From assembly GCF_030268885.1 (NCBI RefSeq), contig NZ_BSSA01000002.1, positions 186,001 through 250,000 of the forward strand: a stretch of DNA of 64,000 nucleotides. The letters run 5' to 3'. Below, one piece after another: positions 34,410 to 43,033 of the stretch (position 1 is its first letter; every line of letters begins with the position of its first letter). The stretch is from Kitasatospora phosalacinea (GTDB lineage: Bacteria > Actinomycetota > Actinomycetes > Streptomycetales > Streptomycetaceae). The notes under the pieces are model-generated. The model had not been told where the DNA came from, searched no databases, and was given only the letters and a program-made list of their open reading frames with translations. Both the position numbers and the translations under genes were made by a program.

Positions 34410-35078
34410 ATGCCGCCCACCCGGGTCCTGATCGTGGACGACGAGGTGCTGGTCCGCTCCGGACTCGGCCTGATCGTCGGCAGCGCACCCGACCTGGAGG
34501 TGGTCGGCGACTGCTCCGGCGGGCAGGCCGAGCAGCTCACCCGCGAGCTGGCCCCGCAGGTCGTCCTGCTCGACGTCCGGATGCCCGACCTGGACGGGAT
34601 CAGCGTGCTGCGCCGCCTGCGCACGCTGCCCGAGCCGCCAGCCGTCGCGATGCTCACCACCTTCGACACCGACGAGCACATCGGCACCGCGCTGCGGGCC
34701 GGGGCCGCCGGGTTCCTGCTCAAGGACACCGCCCCCGACCAGCTGGTGCACGCCGTCCGGGTGCTCGCGGCCGGCGGCAGCGTGCTCTCCCCGTCCGTGG
34801 CCCGCACCGTGATCAGCGGCTACGTCGAGGGGGGCGCCCCCGACACCGCCGCCGCCTCCCTCGCCGGACGGCTCACCGGCCGCGAGCTGGACGTCCTGGC
34901 GCTGCTCGGCGAGGGCCTGTCCAACGCCGAGATAGCCGACCGGCTGTTCCTCGGCACCGGCACCGTCAAGGACCACATCAGCGCCATCCTCGCCAAGCTC
35001 GGCGCCGCCAACCGCGTCCAGGCCGCCGTCCTCGCCCACCGCGCCGGACTGGTCCGCGACCGGCGGGACGGCGCGTGA
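34410..35078 (+). CDS. NarL/LuxR-type response regulator
   Basis: A 222-residue response regulator. The receiver domain (residues 4-118) has acidic DDE residues at 10-12, phosphorylation Asp in VVLLDVRMPDLDG (about residue 54), and conserved Lys in FLLKDTAPDQL. The C-terminal LuxR helix-turn-helix reads LTGRELDVLALLGEGLSNAE, then LFLGTGTVKDHISAILAKLG. GGGAGAGAC precedes the ATG. It overlaps the following kinase gene by four bases. Confidence 0.92.
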   Translation: MPPTRVLIVDDEVLVRSGLGLIVGSAPDLEVVGDCSGGQAEQLTRELAPQVVLLDVRMPDLDGISVLRRLRTLPEPPAVAMLTTFDTDEHIGTALRAGAAGFLLKDTAPDQLVHAVRVLAAGGSVLSPSVARTVISGYVEGGAPDTAAASLAGRLTGRELDVLALLGEGLSNAEIADRLFLGTGTVKDHISAILAKLGAANRVQAAVLAHRAGLVRDRRDGA

Positions 35079-36232
35079 CCCCCGAGGAGCCCGCCGCCCC
35101 GCGCCGCCGGACCCCGGCCTGGCTGCGCTCCCCGCGCACCGCGCTGCTGGCCCCGGTGCTGCTCGCCGCGATGGACTCCGCCCTGGTCGCCAAGGACTCC
35201 GCGCCCTGGCAGCTGGCGCTGTCCGCGCTCTCCGTCCTGGTCCTGCTGTGGCGCCGCCGCCACCCGCTGCCGGTGGCCCTGCTCACCCTGCCCGGCGCCT
35301 TTTTCAACGAGATCTGGCTGGCCCCGATCACCGGCGTCTACTCGGTCGCCGCCGCCTGGCCCCGCCCCCGCGTCCCGGTCGCCTGCGCCACCGCCTTCGC
35401 CCTGGTCGAGTTCTTCCACTGGCCCTTCGACCCCGGCCTGTTCGAACTCAGCCGGGACAACGCGCTGTACGCCATCCAGTCGGTGATGCTCGGCGCCGGA
35501 CCGGCCGCCCTGGGCGTGCTCGCCCGCACCCGCGGCGAACTCGCCGACCGGGTCACCGAGCTCACCGCCGGGCGCCAGCGCGAGAGCCGGCTGCTCGCCG
35601 AGAAGGTGCTGTCCGCCGAACGGGCCCGGCTCGCCCGCGAGATGCACGACGTGGTCTCGCACCAGGTCAGCCTGATCTCGATCCAGGCCGGGGCGGTGCA
35701 GGTCTCCAGCACCGACCCCGCCGCCCGCGAGGGCGCCCGCACCATCCGCGAGCTGTCCGTCCGCACCCTCGAGGAGCTCCGGCAGATGGTCGGCGTGCTG
35801 CGCGCCGCGGGCGTCCCCGGCACCCCGCTCGCCCCGCAGCCCACCCTCGCCGACCTGCCCCGGCTGATCGACGGCAGCGGCCTGGCCGTCACCAGCCGCC
35901 TCGACCCCGGCCGCCGGCCCTGGCCCGAGGCGGTCGAGCGGGCCGCGTACCGCACCGTCCAGGAGGGACTGACCAACATCAGCAAGCACGCCCCCGGCGC
36001 CCCCGTCACCGTCCGGGTCACCGCCCGCGGCGGCAAGCTGCACGTCGAGGTCCGCAACGGCCCCCCGCCGGCCCGCACCCCGCACCCCGACCCGGACGAC
36101 GCCCCCCTCCCCGGCGGCGGCCACGGCCTGATCGGCCTGCGCGAACGCGCCGCCCTGCTCGGCGGCACCTTCAGCGCCCGCCCCGCCCCCGACGGCGGTT
36201 TCGTCGTGCACGCGGTGCTGCCCGCCCACTGA
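35075..36232 (+). CDS. Two-component sensor histidine kinase (HisKA_3 type)
   Basis: A 385-residue membrane kinase. The N-terminal half holds about four to five helices (residues 20-150). The phospho-accepting histidine lies in ERARLAREMHDVVSHQVSLI (HisKA_3). The HATPase domain (about 275-385) shows the N-box-like EGLTNISKHAPGA and the G-box GGHGLIGLRERAALLGG. It phosphorylates the adjacent NarL-type regulator. The GTG start overlaps the regulator stop (GTGA). The signal is unknown; the divergent lipid-modifying gene suggests envelope stress. Confidence 0.9.
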   Translation: MTPEEPAAPRRRTPAWLRSPRTALLAPVLLAAMDSALVAKDSAPWQLALSALSVLVLLWRRRHPLPVALLTLPGAFFNEIWLAPITGVYSVAAAWPRPRVPVACATAFALVEFFHWPFDPGLFELSRDNALYAIQSVMLGAGPAALGVLARTRGELADRVTELTAGRQRESRLLAEKVLSAERARLAREMHDVVSHQVSLISIQAGAVQVSSTDPAAREGARTIRELSVRTLEELRQMVGVLRAAGVPGTPLAPQPTLADLPRLIDGSGLAVTSRLDPGRRPWPEAVERAAYRTVQEGLTNISKHAPGAPVTVRVTARGGKLHVEVRNGPPPARTPHPDPDDAPLPGGGHGLIGLRERAALLGGTFSARPAPDGGFVVHAVLPAH

Positions 36233-36305
36233 ACCCGGACGGTCCAACCCGGACGGTCCGCCCCGCCGCCCGCCCGGTCGGCCCGTTCCGTCCCGGAGAA
36301 CGAGA

Positions 36306-36337
36306 AAGCCCCCCAGATCCGGAGATCTGGGGGGCTT
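36306..36337. terminator. Hairpin between histidine kinase and tRNA-Leu
   Basis: A perfect 14-bp stem (AAGCCCCCCAGATC with GATCTGGGGGGCTT) with a 4-base loop. It serves the kinase gene on the plus strand and the tRNA-Leu on the minus strand (it begins 6 bases after the tRNA 3' end). Confidence 0.85.
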
Positions 36338-36342
36338 CGCTG

Positions 36343-36426
36343 TGCGCGAGGGGGGAGTTGAACCCCCACGCCCTTTCGGGCACTGGAACCTGAATCCAGC
36401 GCGTCTGCCTATTCCGCCACCCGCGC
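36343..36426 (-). tRNA. tRNA-Leu (anticodon CAG)
   Basis: An 84-base class II tRNA. The acceptor stem GCGCGGG pairs with CTCGCGC, and the discriminator base is A. The anticodon loop is TTCAGGT between CTGGA and TCCAG, giving anticodon CAG, which reads the very common CTG codon. The long variable arm (GTGCCCGAAAGGGCG) is typical of leucine tRNA, and the T-loop is GTTCAAC. The 3' CCA is not encoded. Confidence 0.95.
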
Positions 36427-36779
36427 ATGGGTGTTGTCTTCAGTTGCTTACCGCTTCTTCCGACCTGTCGAGAAGCTTACCGCATCTCTCGGGGTCTTCC
36501 GTTCGGCTCCCTCTCGGGCGCCCCTTCCGACATGGAAAACATTAGCACGCCCCGAGCCGTACCTGCGAATCCATTCCCCGCGGCCCCCCTGCACGGCCCC
36601 CGACGGCCCGCAACCGGAGGCGGGGCGAACGAGTGAGCGGGCCGCCCGGCGGGTACCCCTCCGGGCGCGACCTAGGCGGGGAACCGTACGGAAGGGCCGG
36701 GCGTGGATACGATCAGTACGGAAGTACCGCTTTCCAGCCGACGAGCCGGCCCGTCCGACGCCCTGAGAGGGGGTGCCCC
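36427..36779. promoter_or_regulatory. Divergent region between tRNA-Leu and fhaA
   Basis: About 353 bases with no convincing protein gene. The part next to the tRNA (36427-36550) is relatively A/T-rich and should hold the tRNA promoter on the minus strand. The part before fhaA, around 36660-36740, should hold the promoter of the fhaA-pbpA operon. Open frames crossing it lack ribosome-binding sites. Confidence 0.45.
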
Positions 36780-37649
36780 GTGGGAGTCCTGAAGAAGTTC
36801 GAGCAGCGACTCGAAGGTCTCGTGAACGGCACCTTCGCGAAGGTGTTCAAGTCCGAGGTCCAACCGGTGGAGATCGCCGGCGCCCTGCAGCGCGAGTGCG
36901 ACAACAACGCCACCATCTGGAACCGGGACCGCACGGTCGTCCCGAACGACTTCATCGTCGAGCTCAGCCCGCACGACCACGAGCGGCTCAGCCCCTACGC
37001 CACCCAGCTCGGCAACGAGCTCGCCGGGATGGTCCGCGAGTACGCGGAGGCGCAGCGCTACAGCTTCATGGGCCCGCTGCAGGTCGCCCTGGAGAAGGCC
37101 GACGACCTGGACACCGGCCTGTACCGGGTGCGCAGCCGCACGCTGGCCGCCGAGGACCCCCAGCGGGCCCAGGCCGCCCAGCCGCCCGCCGCCCAGCCCG
37201 GGTACGGGCGCCCGCCGACGCCGCCCGCGCCGGGCGCGCCCTGGCAGCAGGGGGCGGCCGCCGCCCCGTACGGCGCCCCGCCGCCGCCCGCCGCCCCGCC
37301 CGCGATGCCGTCCGCCCCGCCGGCGGGCAACGTCCGGCCCTTCCCCGGCGCGGGCCACGGCGGCGCCGGCACCCGGCGCTGGGTCGAGGTGAACGGCGCC
37401 CGGCACCAGATCAGCCAGAACGCGGTGGTGCTGGGCCGCTCCACCGAGGCGGACATCCGGATCGACGACCCCGGGGTGTCCCGCAAGCACGCGGAGATCC
37501 GTCCCGGTACGCCCGCGATGGTCCTGGACCTCGGCTCCACCAACGGCATCGTGGTGGACGGGCAGCACACCCAGCGCGCTACGCTCCGCGACGGCTCCCG
37601 GATCGTCCTGGGGTCGACCACCATCGTCTACCGACAGGTCGAAGGGTAG
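36780..37649 (+). CDS. fhaA: FhaA: DUF3662 and FHA domain protein
   Basis: A 289-residue protein. The N-terminal DUF3662 domain (residues 1-125, VLKKFEQRLEGLVNGTFAKV) is followed by a Pro/Gly-rich linker. The C-terminal FHA domain (about 195-287) has LGRSTEADIRIDDPGVSRKH and LDLGSTNGIVVDG, the phosphothreonine-reading loops. FhaA binds phosphorylated PknB targets and, in mycobacteria, the MviN/MurJ flippase, so it regulates cell-wall assembly. The GTG at 36780 follows GAGAGGGGG. It is the first gene of the operon fhaA-fhaB-phosphatase-rodA-pbpA. Confidence 0.92.
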   Translation: MGVLKKFEQRLEGLVNGTFAKVFKSEVQPVEIAGALQRECDNNATIWNRDRTVVPNDFIVELSPHDHERLSPYATQLGNELAGMVREYAEAQRYSFMGPLQVALEKADDLDTGLYRVRSRTLAAEDPQRAQAAQPPAAQPGYGRPPTPPAPGAPWQQGAAAAPYGAPPPPAAPPAMPSAPPAGNVRPFPGAGHGGAGTRRWVEVNGARHQISQNAVVLGRSTEADIRIDDPGVSRKHAEIRPGTPAMVLDLGSTNGIVVDGQHTQRATLRDGSRIVLGSTTIVYRQVEG

Positions 37650-37661
37650 AAGCGGGCCGGT

Positions 37662-38186
37662 ATGTCTGATCTGACCCTGACGGTCATGCGGCTGGGCTTC
37701 CTCGCCGTCCTCTGGCTGTTCGTCATCGTCGCGGTGCAGGTGATCCGCAGCGACCTGTTCACCACCAAGGGCACGGCGCGGACCGCCCAGCGGGCCGCCG
37801 CCCCCGCCCCGGCCGGGGCGGGCCGTCCGCCGCAGGGCCAGGGCGCCCCCGCGGCCGCCGCCCAGCAGGCGCAGGCCCGGCAGCGCCGCGGCCAGCCCAC
37901 CCACCTGGTGGTGGTCCAGGGCTCGCTGGCCGGGACGACCGTCGCGCTGCAGGGCCAGACCATCACGCTGGGCCGGGCGCACGACTCCACGATCGTGCTC
38001 GACGACGACTACGCGTCCTCGCGTCATGCCAGGATCTACCCCGATCAGGCTGGGCAGTGGACGGTGGAGGATCTAGGCTCCACCAACGGCACCTATCTCG
38101 ACCGGCAGCGGCTCACCACGCCGATGCCGCTCCAGATCGGCGTGCCGATCCGAATCGGCAGGACCGTCATCGAGCTGCGGAAGTAG
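37662..38186 (+). CDS. fhaB: FhaB: FHA-domain protein
   Basis: A 174-residue protein with one N-terminal membrane helix (about residues 10-29, RLGFLAVLWLFVIVAVQVIR), a Gln/Ala/Pro linker and a C-terminal FHA domain (LGRAHDSTIVLDDDYASSRH, then VEDLGSTNGTYLDRQRL). It tethers phosphothreonine recognition to the membrane. It is homologous in position to mycobacterial FhaB (FipA), which links FtsZ and PBPs during division. It lies 12 bases after fhaA. Confidence 0.92.
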   Translation: MSDLTLTVMRLGFLAVLWLFVIVAVQVIRSDLFTTKGTARTAQRAAAPAPAGAGRPPQGQGAPAAAAQQAQARQRRGQPTHLVVVQGSLAGTTVALQGQTITLGRAHDSTIVLDDDYASSRHARIYPDQAGQWTVEDLGSTNGTYLDRQRLTTPMPLQIGVPIRIGRTVIELRK

Positions 38187-38231
38187 TCAGCGCATGAGGA
38201 CCAGCTCCACCCGAAGGAGGGCCCGGACAGC

Positions 38232-39755
38232 ATGAGTCTCGTGCTGCGCTTCGCCGCCGGCTCGCACAAGGGCCTGATCCGCGAGGGGAACGAGGACTCC
38301 GGCTACGCCGGGCCCCGGCTGCTCGCGGTGGCCGACGGCATGGGCGGGGCGGCGGCCGGTGAGGTCGCCTCCTCCGAGGTCCTCGGCTCGATCGTCCGGC
38401 TCGACGAGCCGCACCCCGGCGCCGACCTGCTGAGCCTGCTCAACGAGGCGGTGCAGACCGCCAACGAGCGGCTGCGGCAGATGGTCGAGCAGGACCCGCA
38501 GCTGGAGGGCATGGGCTGCACCCTGACCGCGCTGCTCTGGGACGGCCAGCGGATGGGCCAGGTGCACATCGGCGACTCCCGGGCGTACCTGCTGCGCGAC
38601 GGGCGGCTCGACCAGATCACCCAGGACCACACCTGGGTGCAGCGGCTGGTCGACGAGGGCCGGATCACCGCCGAGGAGGCCGAGACCCACCCGCAGCGCT
38701 CGCTGCTGATGCGCGCCCTGGACGGCCGCGGCCAGGTCGAGCCCGACCTGTCGATCCGCGAGGTCCGGGCCGGCGACCGCTACCTGATCTGCTCCGACGG
38801 CCTGTCCGGCCCGGTCAGCCACCAGACCCTGGAGGAGACGCTCGGCAGCTACTACGCGCCCGAGCAGACCGTCCAGGAGCTGATCCAGCTGGCGCTGCGC
38901 GGCGGCGGCCCGGACAACATCACCTGCATCGTCGCCGACGTGATCGACGTCGGCGCCACCGACCCGCTCAGCGGCCAGGCCGCCGAGGCGCCGGTCGTGG
39001 TCGGCGCGGTCGCCGACAGCCAGCCGCACCACTTCCACGACCCGCAGCTGCTGGACACCCCGGCCGGCCGCGCCGCCGGTCTCGGCCGCGGCCCGGCCCC
39101 GCAGGCCCCGCAGGGCGCCTTCGGGCCCGCCCAGGGCTACGAGGGCGGCTACGAGCAGCAGCAGCCCGGCTACGGCGCCCCCGCGGGCGACTTCGGCCCG
39201 GCCGAGGGCTACGGCGCCCCCGCGGGCGACTTCGGCCCCGCCGAGGGCGGCTACGGCGGCGAGGCGGGCTACGGCGCGCCCGGCGAGGAGTTCGACCCGG
39301 ACGCCCCGGTGGACCGCCGGAAGAAGAAGCGCGGGCTGAAGCTGACCCTGATCGGGGTGCTGGTGCTCGCGGTGCTCGGCGGCGCCGGCTTCTTCGCCTG
39401 GCAGTGGAACCAGGACCAGTACTACGTCGGCGCCCAGGACGGCCACGTCGTGGTCTACCGCGGCCTGGACCAGAACCTGGTCGGCATCGAGCTGAGCTCG
39501 GTCTACCAGCAGTTCTCCGACGTCCAGCTCAAGTACCTGCCCGCCTACCAGCAGGACCAGATCGCCAAGAAGATCCAGGCCGAGGGCCTGGCCGACGCCC
39601 GCAAGCAGGTCGACGTCCTGCGTGCGCAGGCCGCGGTCTGCAAGAAGGTCGAGGATTCCAGGAACGCCCCGGCCACCGGCGAGGGCACCCAGCCGTCGGC
39701 ACCGCCGCTGACCGAGCAGGAGCAGCAGCTCGCCGCCGCCTGCCCGGCCCAGTAG
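38232..39755 (+). CDS. pstP: PP2C-type Ser/Thr protein phosphatase (PstP-like)
   Basis: A 507-residue membrane phosphatase that opposes PknB. The catalytic domain (residues 1-240) has metal-binding motifs GLIREGNEDSGY, AVADGMGGAAAGE and GDSRAYLLRDG, with the C-terminal GGPDNITCIVADV. A Gly/Tyr/Pro-rich linker with a tandem repeat follows, then one membrane helix (about residues 371-390, TLIGVLVLAVLGGAGFFAWQ) and an extracellular tail. GAAGGAGG precedes the ATG. It is part of the fhaA-pbpA operon. Confidence 0.92.
   Translation: MSLVLRFAAGSHKGLIREGNEDSGYAGPRLLAVADGMGGAAAGEVASSEVLGSIVRLDEPHPGADLLSLLNEAVQTANERLRQMVEQDPQLEGMGCTLTALLWDGQRMGQVHIGDSRAYLLRDGRLDQITQDHTWVQRLVDEGRITAEEAETHPQRSLLMRALDGRGQVEPDLSIREVRAGDRYLICSDGLSGPVSHQTLEETLGSYYAPEQTVQELIQLALRGGGPDNITCIVADVIDVGATDPLSGQAAEAPVVVGAVADSQPHHFHDPQLLDTPAGRAAGLGRGPAPQAPQGAFGPAQGYEGGYEQQQPGYGAPAGDFGPAEGYGAPAGDFGPAEGGYGGEAGYGAPGEEFDPDAPVDRRKKKRGLKLTLIGVLVLAVLGGAGFFAWQWNQDQYYVGAQDGHVVVYRGLDQNLVGIELSSVYQQFSDVQLKYLPAYQQDQIAKKIQAEGLADARKQVDVLRAQAAVCKKVEDSRNAPATGEGTQPSAPPLTEQEQQLAAACPAQ
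39168..39245 (+). repeat. 39-bp tandem repeat in the pstP linker
   Basis: Two back-to-back 39-base units (39168-39206 and 39207-39245) differ at one base. Each encodes GYGAPAGDFGPAE. The repeat keeps the frame and lengthens the flexible juxtamembrane linker. Confidence 0.85.
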
Positions 39756-39790
39756 GACCGCGGTCCAAACCCGGGGGGTTTCACACAGGC

Positions 39791-41299
39791 ATGAGCACCT
39801 TCGACGTGAGCGGCGGCCGCACGCCCGCCGCCGGACGCCGCCGCGCGACCGGACGCGGCAGCACCGCGGAGACCGTCCCGAACCGGCGCAACACCGAGCT
39901 GCTGATGCTGCTCTTCGCGGTGGCCGTCCCGGTCTTCGGGTACGCCAACGTGGGCCTGGCGATGGACGGCACGCTGCCCGCCAACATCCTCGCGTACGGC
40001 CTGGGCCTGGGCGTGCTGGCGGGCGTCGCGCACCTGGCGGTGCGCCGCTTCGCCCCGTACGCCGACCCGCTGCTGCTGCCGCTGGCGACGCTGCTGAACG
40101 GGCTCGGCCTGGTGATGATCTGGCGGCTCGACAAGGCCGGCAAGCTGCTGAGCAACAACTTCCCGGCGACCACCAACCAGCTGATGTGGTCGGGCCTGGG
40201 CATCGCGCTGTTCATCGGCGTGATGTGGCTGCTCAAGGACCACCGGATCCTGCAGCGCTACACCTACATCTCGATGGTGGTGGCGCTGGTGCTGCTGGCC
40301 GCACCGGCCTTCTTCCCGTCCCGGAAGGAGGACTTCGGCGCGAAGATCTGGATCCGCTTCGGGTCCTTCTCGATCCAGCCCGGCGAGTTCGCCAAGATCA
40401 TCCTGACCATCTTCTTCGCCGGCTTCCTGATGGTGAAGAAGGACGCCCTGGCGCTGGCCAGCCGCAAGTTCATGGGCCTGTACCTGCCGCGCGGGCGCGA
40501 CCTCGGGCCGATCGTGGTGGTCTGGCTGCTGTCGATCATGATCCTGGTGTTCGAGACCGACCTCGGCACGTCCTTCCTGTTCTTCGGCCTGTTCGTGGTG
40601 ATGCTGTACGTCGCCACCGAGCGGACCAGCTGGATCGTCTTCGGTCTGCTGATGTCCTTCGGCGGCGCCGCGCTGGTGGCCACCAGCGAGCCGCACGTGA
40701 AGACCCGGATCAACGCCTGGCTGGACCCGATGGCAGCGTTCGCGCCGAACCACCCCAAGGACTCCTCGGAGCAGATCGGCCAGACCCTGATGTCGCTGGG
40801 CTCCGGCGGCACCGTCGGCACCGGGCTGGGACAGGGCCGCAGCTGGCTGATCCAGTTCGCGGCGAAGAGCGACTTCATCCTCGGTTCGTTCGGCGAGGAG
40901 CTGGGCCTGACCGGCCTGATGGCGATCTTCCTGGTCTACGGCCTGGTGGTGCAGCGCGGCCTGCGCACCGCGCTGGCGGCCCGCGACCCGTTCGGCAAGC
41001 TGCTGGCGGTCGGCCTGAGCTCGGCGTTCGCGCTGCAGGTCTTCGTGGTCGCGGGCGGCGTCACCGGCCTGATCCCGCTGACCGGCATGACGATGCCGTT
41101 CCTGGCCCAGGGCGGTTCCTCGGTGGTCGCCAACTGGGCGCTGATCGCCGTCCTGATGAAGATCAGCGACACCGCCCGCCGCCCGGCCGCCGAACCGACC
41201 GCCGAACCCGCCCCGGCCATCCCGGAGCCCGCCGGTCCCGACCGGTTCGGGCCGCCCGGGTACGGCGCGCCGGGCCAGAGCAGGGGAGCGTCCTCGTGA
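39791..41299 (+). CDS. FtsW/RodA/SpoVE (SEDS) peptidoglycan glycosyltransferase
   Basis: A 502-residue polytopic membrane protein with about ten helices after a basic cytosolic tail. SEDS hallmarks: FSIQPGEFAKIILTIFFAGF, FETDLGTSFLFFGLFVVMLY and GLTGLMAIFLVYGL, and the C-terminal LIPLTGMTMPFLAQGGSSVV. SEDS proteins polymerise lipid II glycan chains together with a class B PBP, here the coupled PbpA. By synteny with M. tuberculosis it is the RodA partner (Rv0017c position), but in Streptomyces this locus has no clear essential-growth role known to me. It overlaps pbpA by four bases (GTGA). Confidence 0.92.
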   Translation: MSTFDVSGGRTPAAGRRRATGRGSTAETVPNRRNTELLMLLFAVAVPVFGYANVGLAMDGTLPANILAYGLGLGVLAGVAHLAVRRFAPYADPLLLPLATLLNGLGLVMIWRLDKAGKLLSNNFPATTNQLMWSGLGIALFIGVMWLLKDHRILQRYTYISMVVALVLLAAPAFFPSRKEDFGAKIWIRFGSFSIQPGEFAKIILTIFFAGFLMVKKDALALASRKFMGLYLPRGRDLGPIVVVWLLSIMILVFETDLGTSFLFFGLFVVMLYVATERTSWIVFGLLMSFGGAALVATSEPHVKTRINAWLDPMAAFAPNHPKDSSEQIGQTLMSLGSGGTVGTGLGQGRSWLIQFAAKSDFILGSFGEELGLTGLMAIFLVYGLVVQRGLRTALAARDPFGKLLAVGLSSAFALQVFVVAGGVTGLIPLTGMTMPFLAQGGSSVVANWALIAVLMKISDTARRPAAEPTAEPAPAIPEPAGPDRFGPPGYGAPGQSRGASS

Positions 41300-42753
41300 A
41301 CAAGCCGATCCGCCGGGTGTCGATCTTCTGCCTGGTGCTGATCCTGGCGCTGATGGTCCGGGTGAACTGGGTGCAGGGCGTGCAGGCCTCGGCCTGGGCG
41401 AACAACAAGCACAACGAGCGGACGAAGTACGACCGGTACGCCACCCCGCGCGGCAACATCATCGTCGGCGGCCAGCCGGTCACCAAGTCCGACTTCGTCA
41501 ACGGCCTGCGCTACAAGTACAAGCGCGCCTGGATCGACGGGCCGGTGTACGCCCCGGTCACCGGCTACTCCTCGCAGATCTTCGACGCCACCCAGCTGGA
41601 GAAGCTGGAGGACCCGGTGCTCTCCGGCACCGACTCCCGGCTGTTCTTCCGCAACACCCTGGACATGCTGACCGGCAAGCCCAAGCAGGGCGGCGACGTG
41701 GTCACCACCATCGACCCGAAGGTGCAGAAGGCCGGCTTCGAGGGCCTCGGCAACCGGAAGGGCGCCGCGGTGGCGATCGACCCGAACACCGGGGCGATCC
41801 TGGCGCTGGTCTCCACCCCGTCCTACGACCCGGGCACCTTCGCCGGCGGCACCGACGCCGACTCGGCCGCCTACAACGCGCTGAAGGACGACCCGAACCA
41901 GCCGCTGCTGAACCGGGCGCTGCGCCAGACCTACCCGCCCGGCTCGACCTTCAAGCTGGTCACCGCGGCCACCGCGTTCGAGACCGGCAAGTACAAGAAC
42001 CCGGGCGACGCCACCGAGACCCCGGAGACGTACATCCTGCCCGGCACCAGCACCCCGCTGGTCAACGACAGCCCGGACGAGGACTGCGAGAACGCCACCC
42101 TGACCTCGGCGCTGGCCATCTCGTGCAACACGGTGTTCGGCAAGCTCGGCGCCGAGCTCGGCCGGGACGCGCTGCGTGCGCAGGCCGAGAAGTTCGGCTT
42201 CAACAACGACAAGGTGGACGTCCCGATCCGGGCCGCCGCCAGCTACTACCCCAGCGGCTCCTCCCCCGACGGCACCGCGATGGACGCCATCGGCCAGCAC
42301 GACACCCGGGCCACCCCGCTGCAGATGGCCATGGTGGCCGCGGCCATCGCCAACAACGGCTCGCTGATGCAGCCGTACCTGGTCGCCCAGGAGGGCGCGC
42401 CCGGCCACGCCATCTCGACCCACTCCGAGCACCAGATGAGCCAGGCCGTCTCGCCCGCCACCGCCCAGAAGCTGCAGCAGATGATGGAAGCGGTGGTGAA
42501 GGACGGCACCGGCAGGCGGGCGAACATCCCGGGCGTGACGGTCGGCGGCAAGACCGGCACCGCGCAGCACGGCCAGGACAACGCGGGCAAGCCGTTCGCC
42601 TGGTTCGTGTCCTACGCCAAGGACTCCTCCGGCAAGCAGGTCGCGGTCGCGGTGGTGGTCGAGGACGGCGCCGCGCAGAGCTCCGAGATCTCCGGCGGCT
42701 CGCTGGCCGCGCCGATCGCCAAGTCGATGATGCAGGCGGCGCTCGGCAAGTAG
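41296..42753 (+). CDS. pbpA: Class B penicillin-binding protein PbpA
   Basis: A 485-residue transpeptidase. One N-terminal membrane helix (VSIFCLVLILALMVRVNWV) is followed by an N-terminal PBP domain and the transpeptidase domain, with motifs STFK (in YPPGSTFKLVTAATAFE, nucleophile Ser), SCN (in AISCNTVFGKLG) and KTGTAQ. It cross-links peptides in new peptidoglycan together with the SEDS protein just upstream. The GTG start overlaps the SEDS stop codon by four bases. A hairpin follows the gene, so pknB appears to be a separate transcript. Confidence 0.93.
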   Translation: MNKPIRRVSIFCLVLILALMVRVNWVQGVQASAWANNKHNERTKYDRYATPRGNIIVGGQPVTKSDFVNGLRYKYKRAWIDGPVYAPVTGYSSQIFDATQLEKLEDPVLSGTDSRLFFRNTLDMLTGKPKQGGDVVTTIDPKVQKAGFEGLGNRKGAAVAIDPNTGAILALVSTPSYDPGTFAGGTDADSAAYNALKDDPNQPLLNRALRQTYPPGSTFKLVTAATAFETGKYKNPGDATETPETYILPGTSTPLVNDSPDEDCENATLTSALAISCNTVFGKLGAELGRDALRAQAEKFGFNNDKVDVPIRAAASYYPSGSSPDGTAMDAIGQHDTRATPLQMAMVAAAIANNGSLMQPYLVAQEGAPGHAISTHSEHQMSQAVSPATAQKLQQMMEAVVKDGTGRRANIPGVTVGGKTGTAQHGQDNAGKPFAWFVSYAKDSSGKQVAVAVVVEDGAAQSSEISGGSLAAPIAKSMMQAALGK

Positions 42754-42771
42754 GCCGGTCGCATGCGTCAC

Positions 42772-42806
42772 ATTCCGGCCGCCGGGGCTCGCTCGGCGGC
42801 CGGAAT
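42772..42806 (+). terminator. Hairpin terminator after pbpA
   Basis: A perfect 13-bp stem (ATTCCGGCCGCCG with CGGCGGCCGGAAT) with a 9-base loop lies 18 bases after the pbpA stop. It marks the end of the fhaA-pbpA operon, leaving about 230 bases (42807-43033) for a pknB promoter. Confidence 0.85.
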
Positions 42807-43033
42807 TGTCACAATGGGACGGTCCCGGTCGGTACCGGTCTGGTCTCAGCTGACGGCCTGCTCGGGTCCGCTCAGGTTCGCCCGGTAGCGTATCCGCCAG
42901 CAGCGGGTGTACCCGCGGCCGGAGATCGTGGCCTCGACCGTGAAACCGCGGCCGCGGCCGACGCGTCCGAAGAGAGCGTGCGGGGACACCTACGTCACAT
43001 CCTCACCGACCGGTGGGGGAGAGGGTCGGAGAT

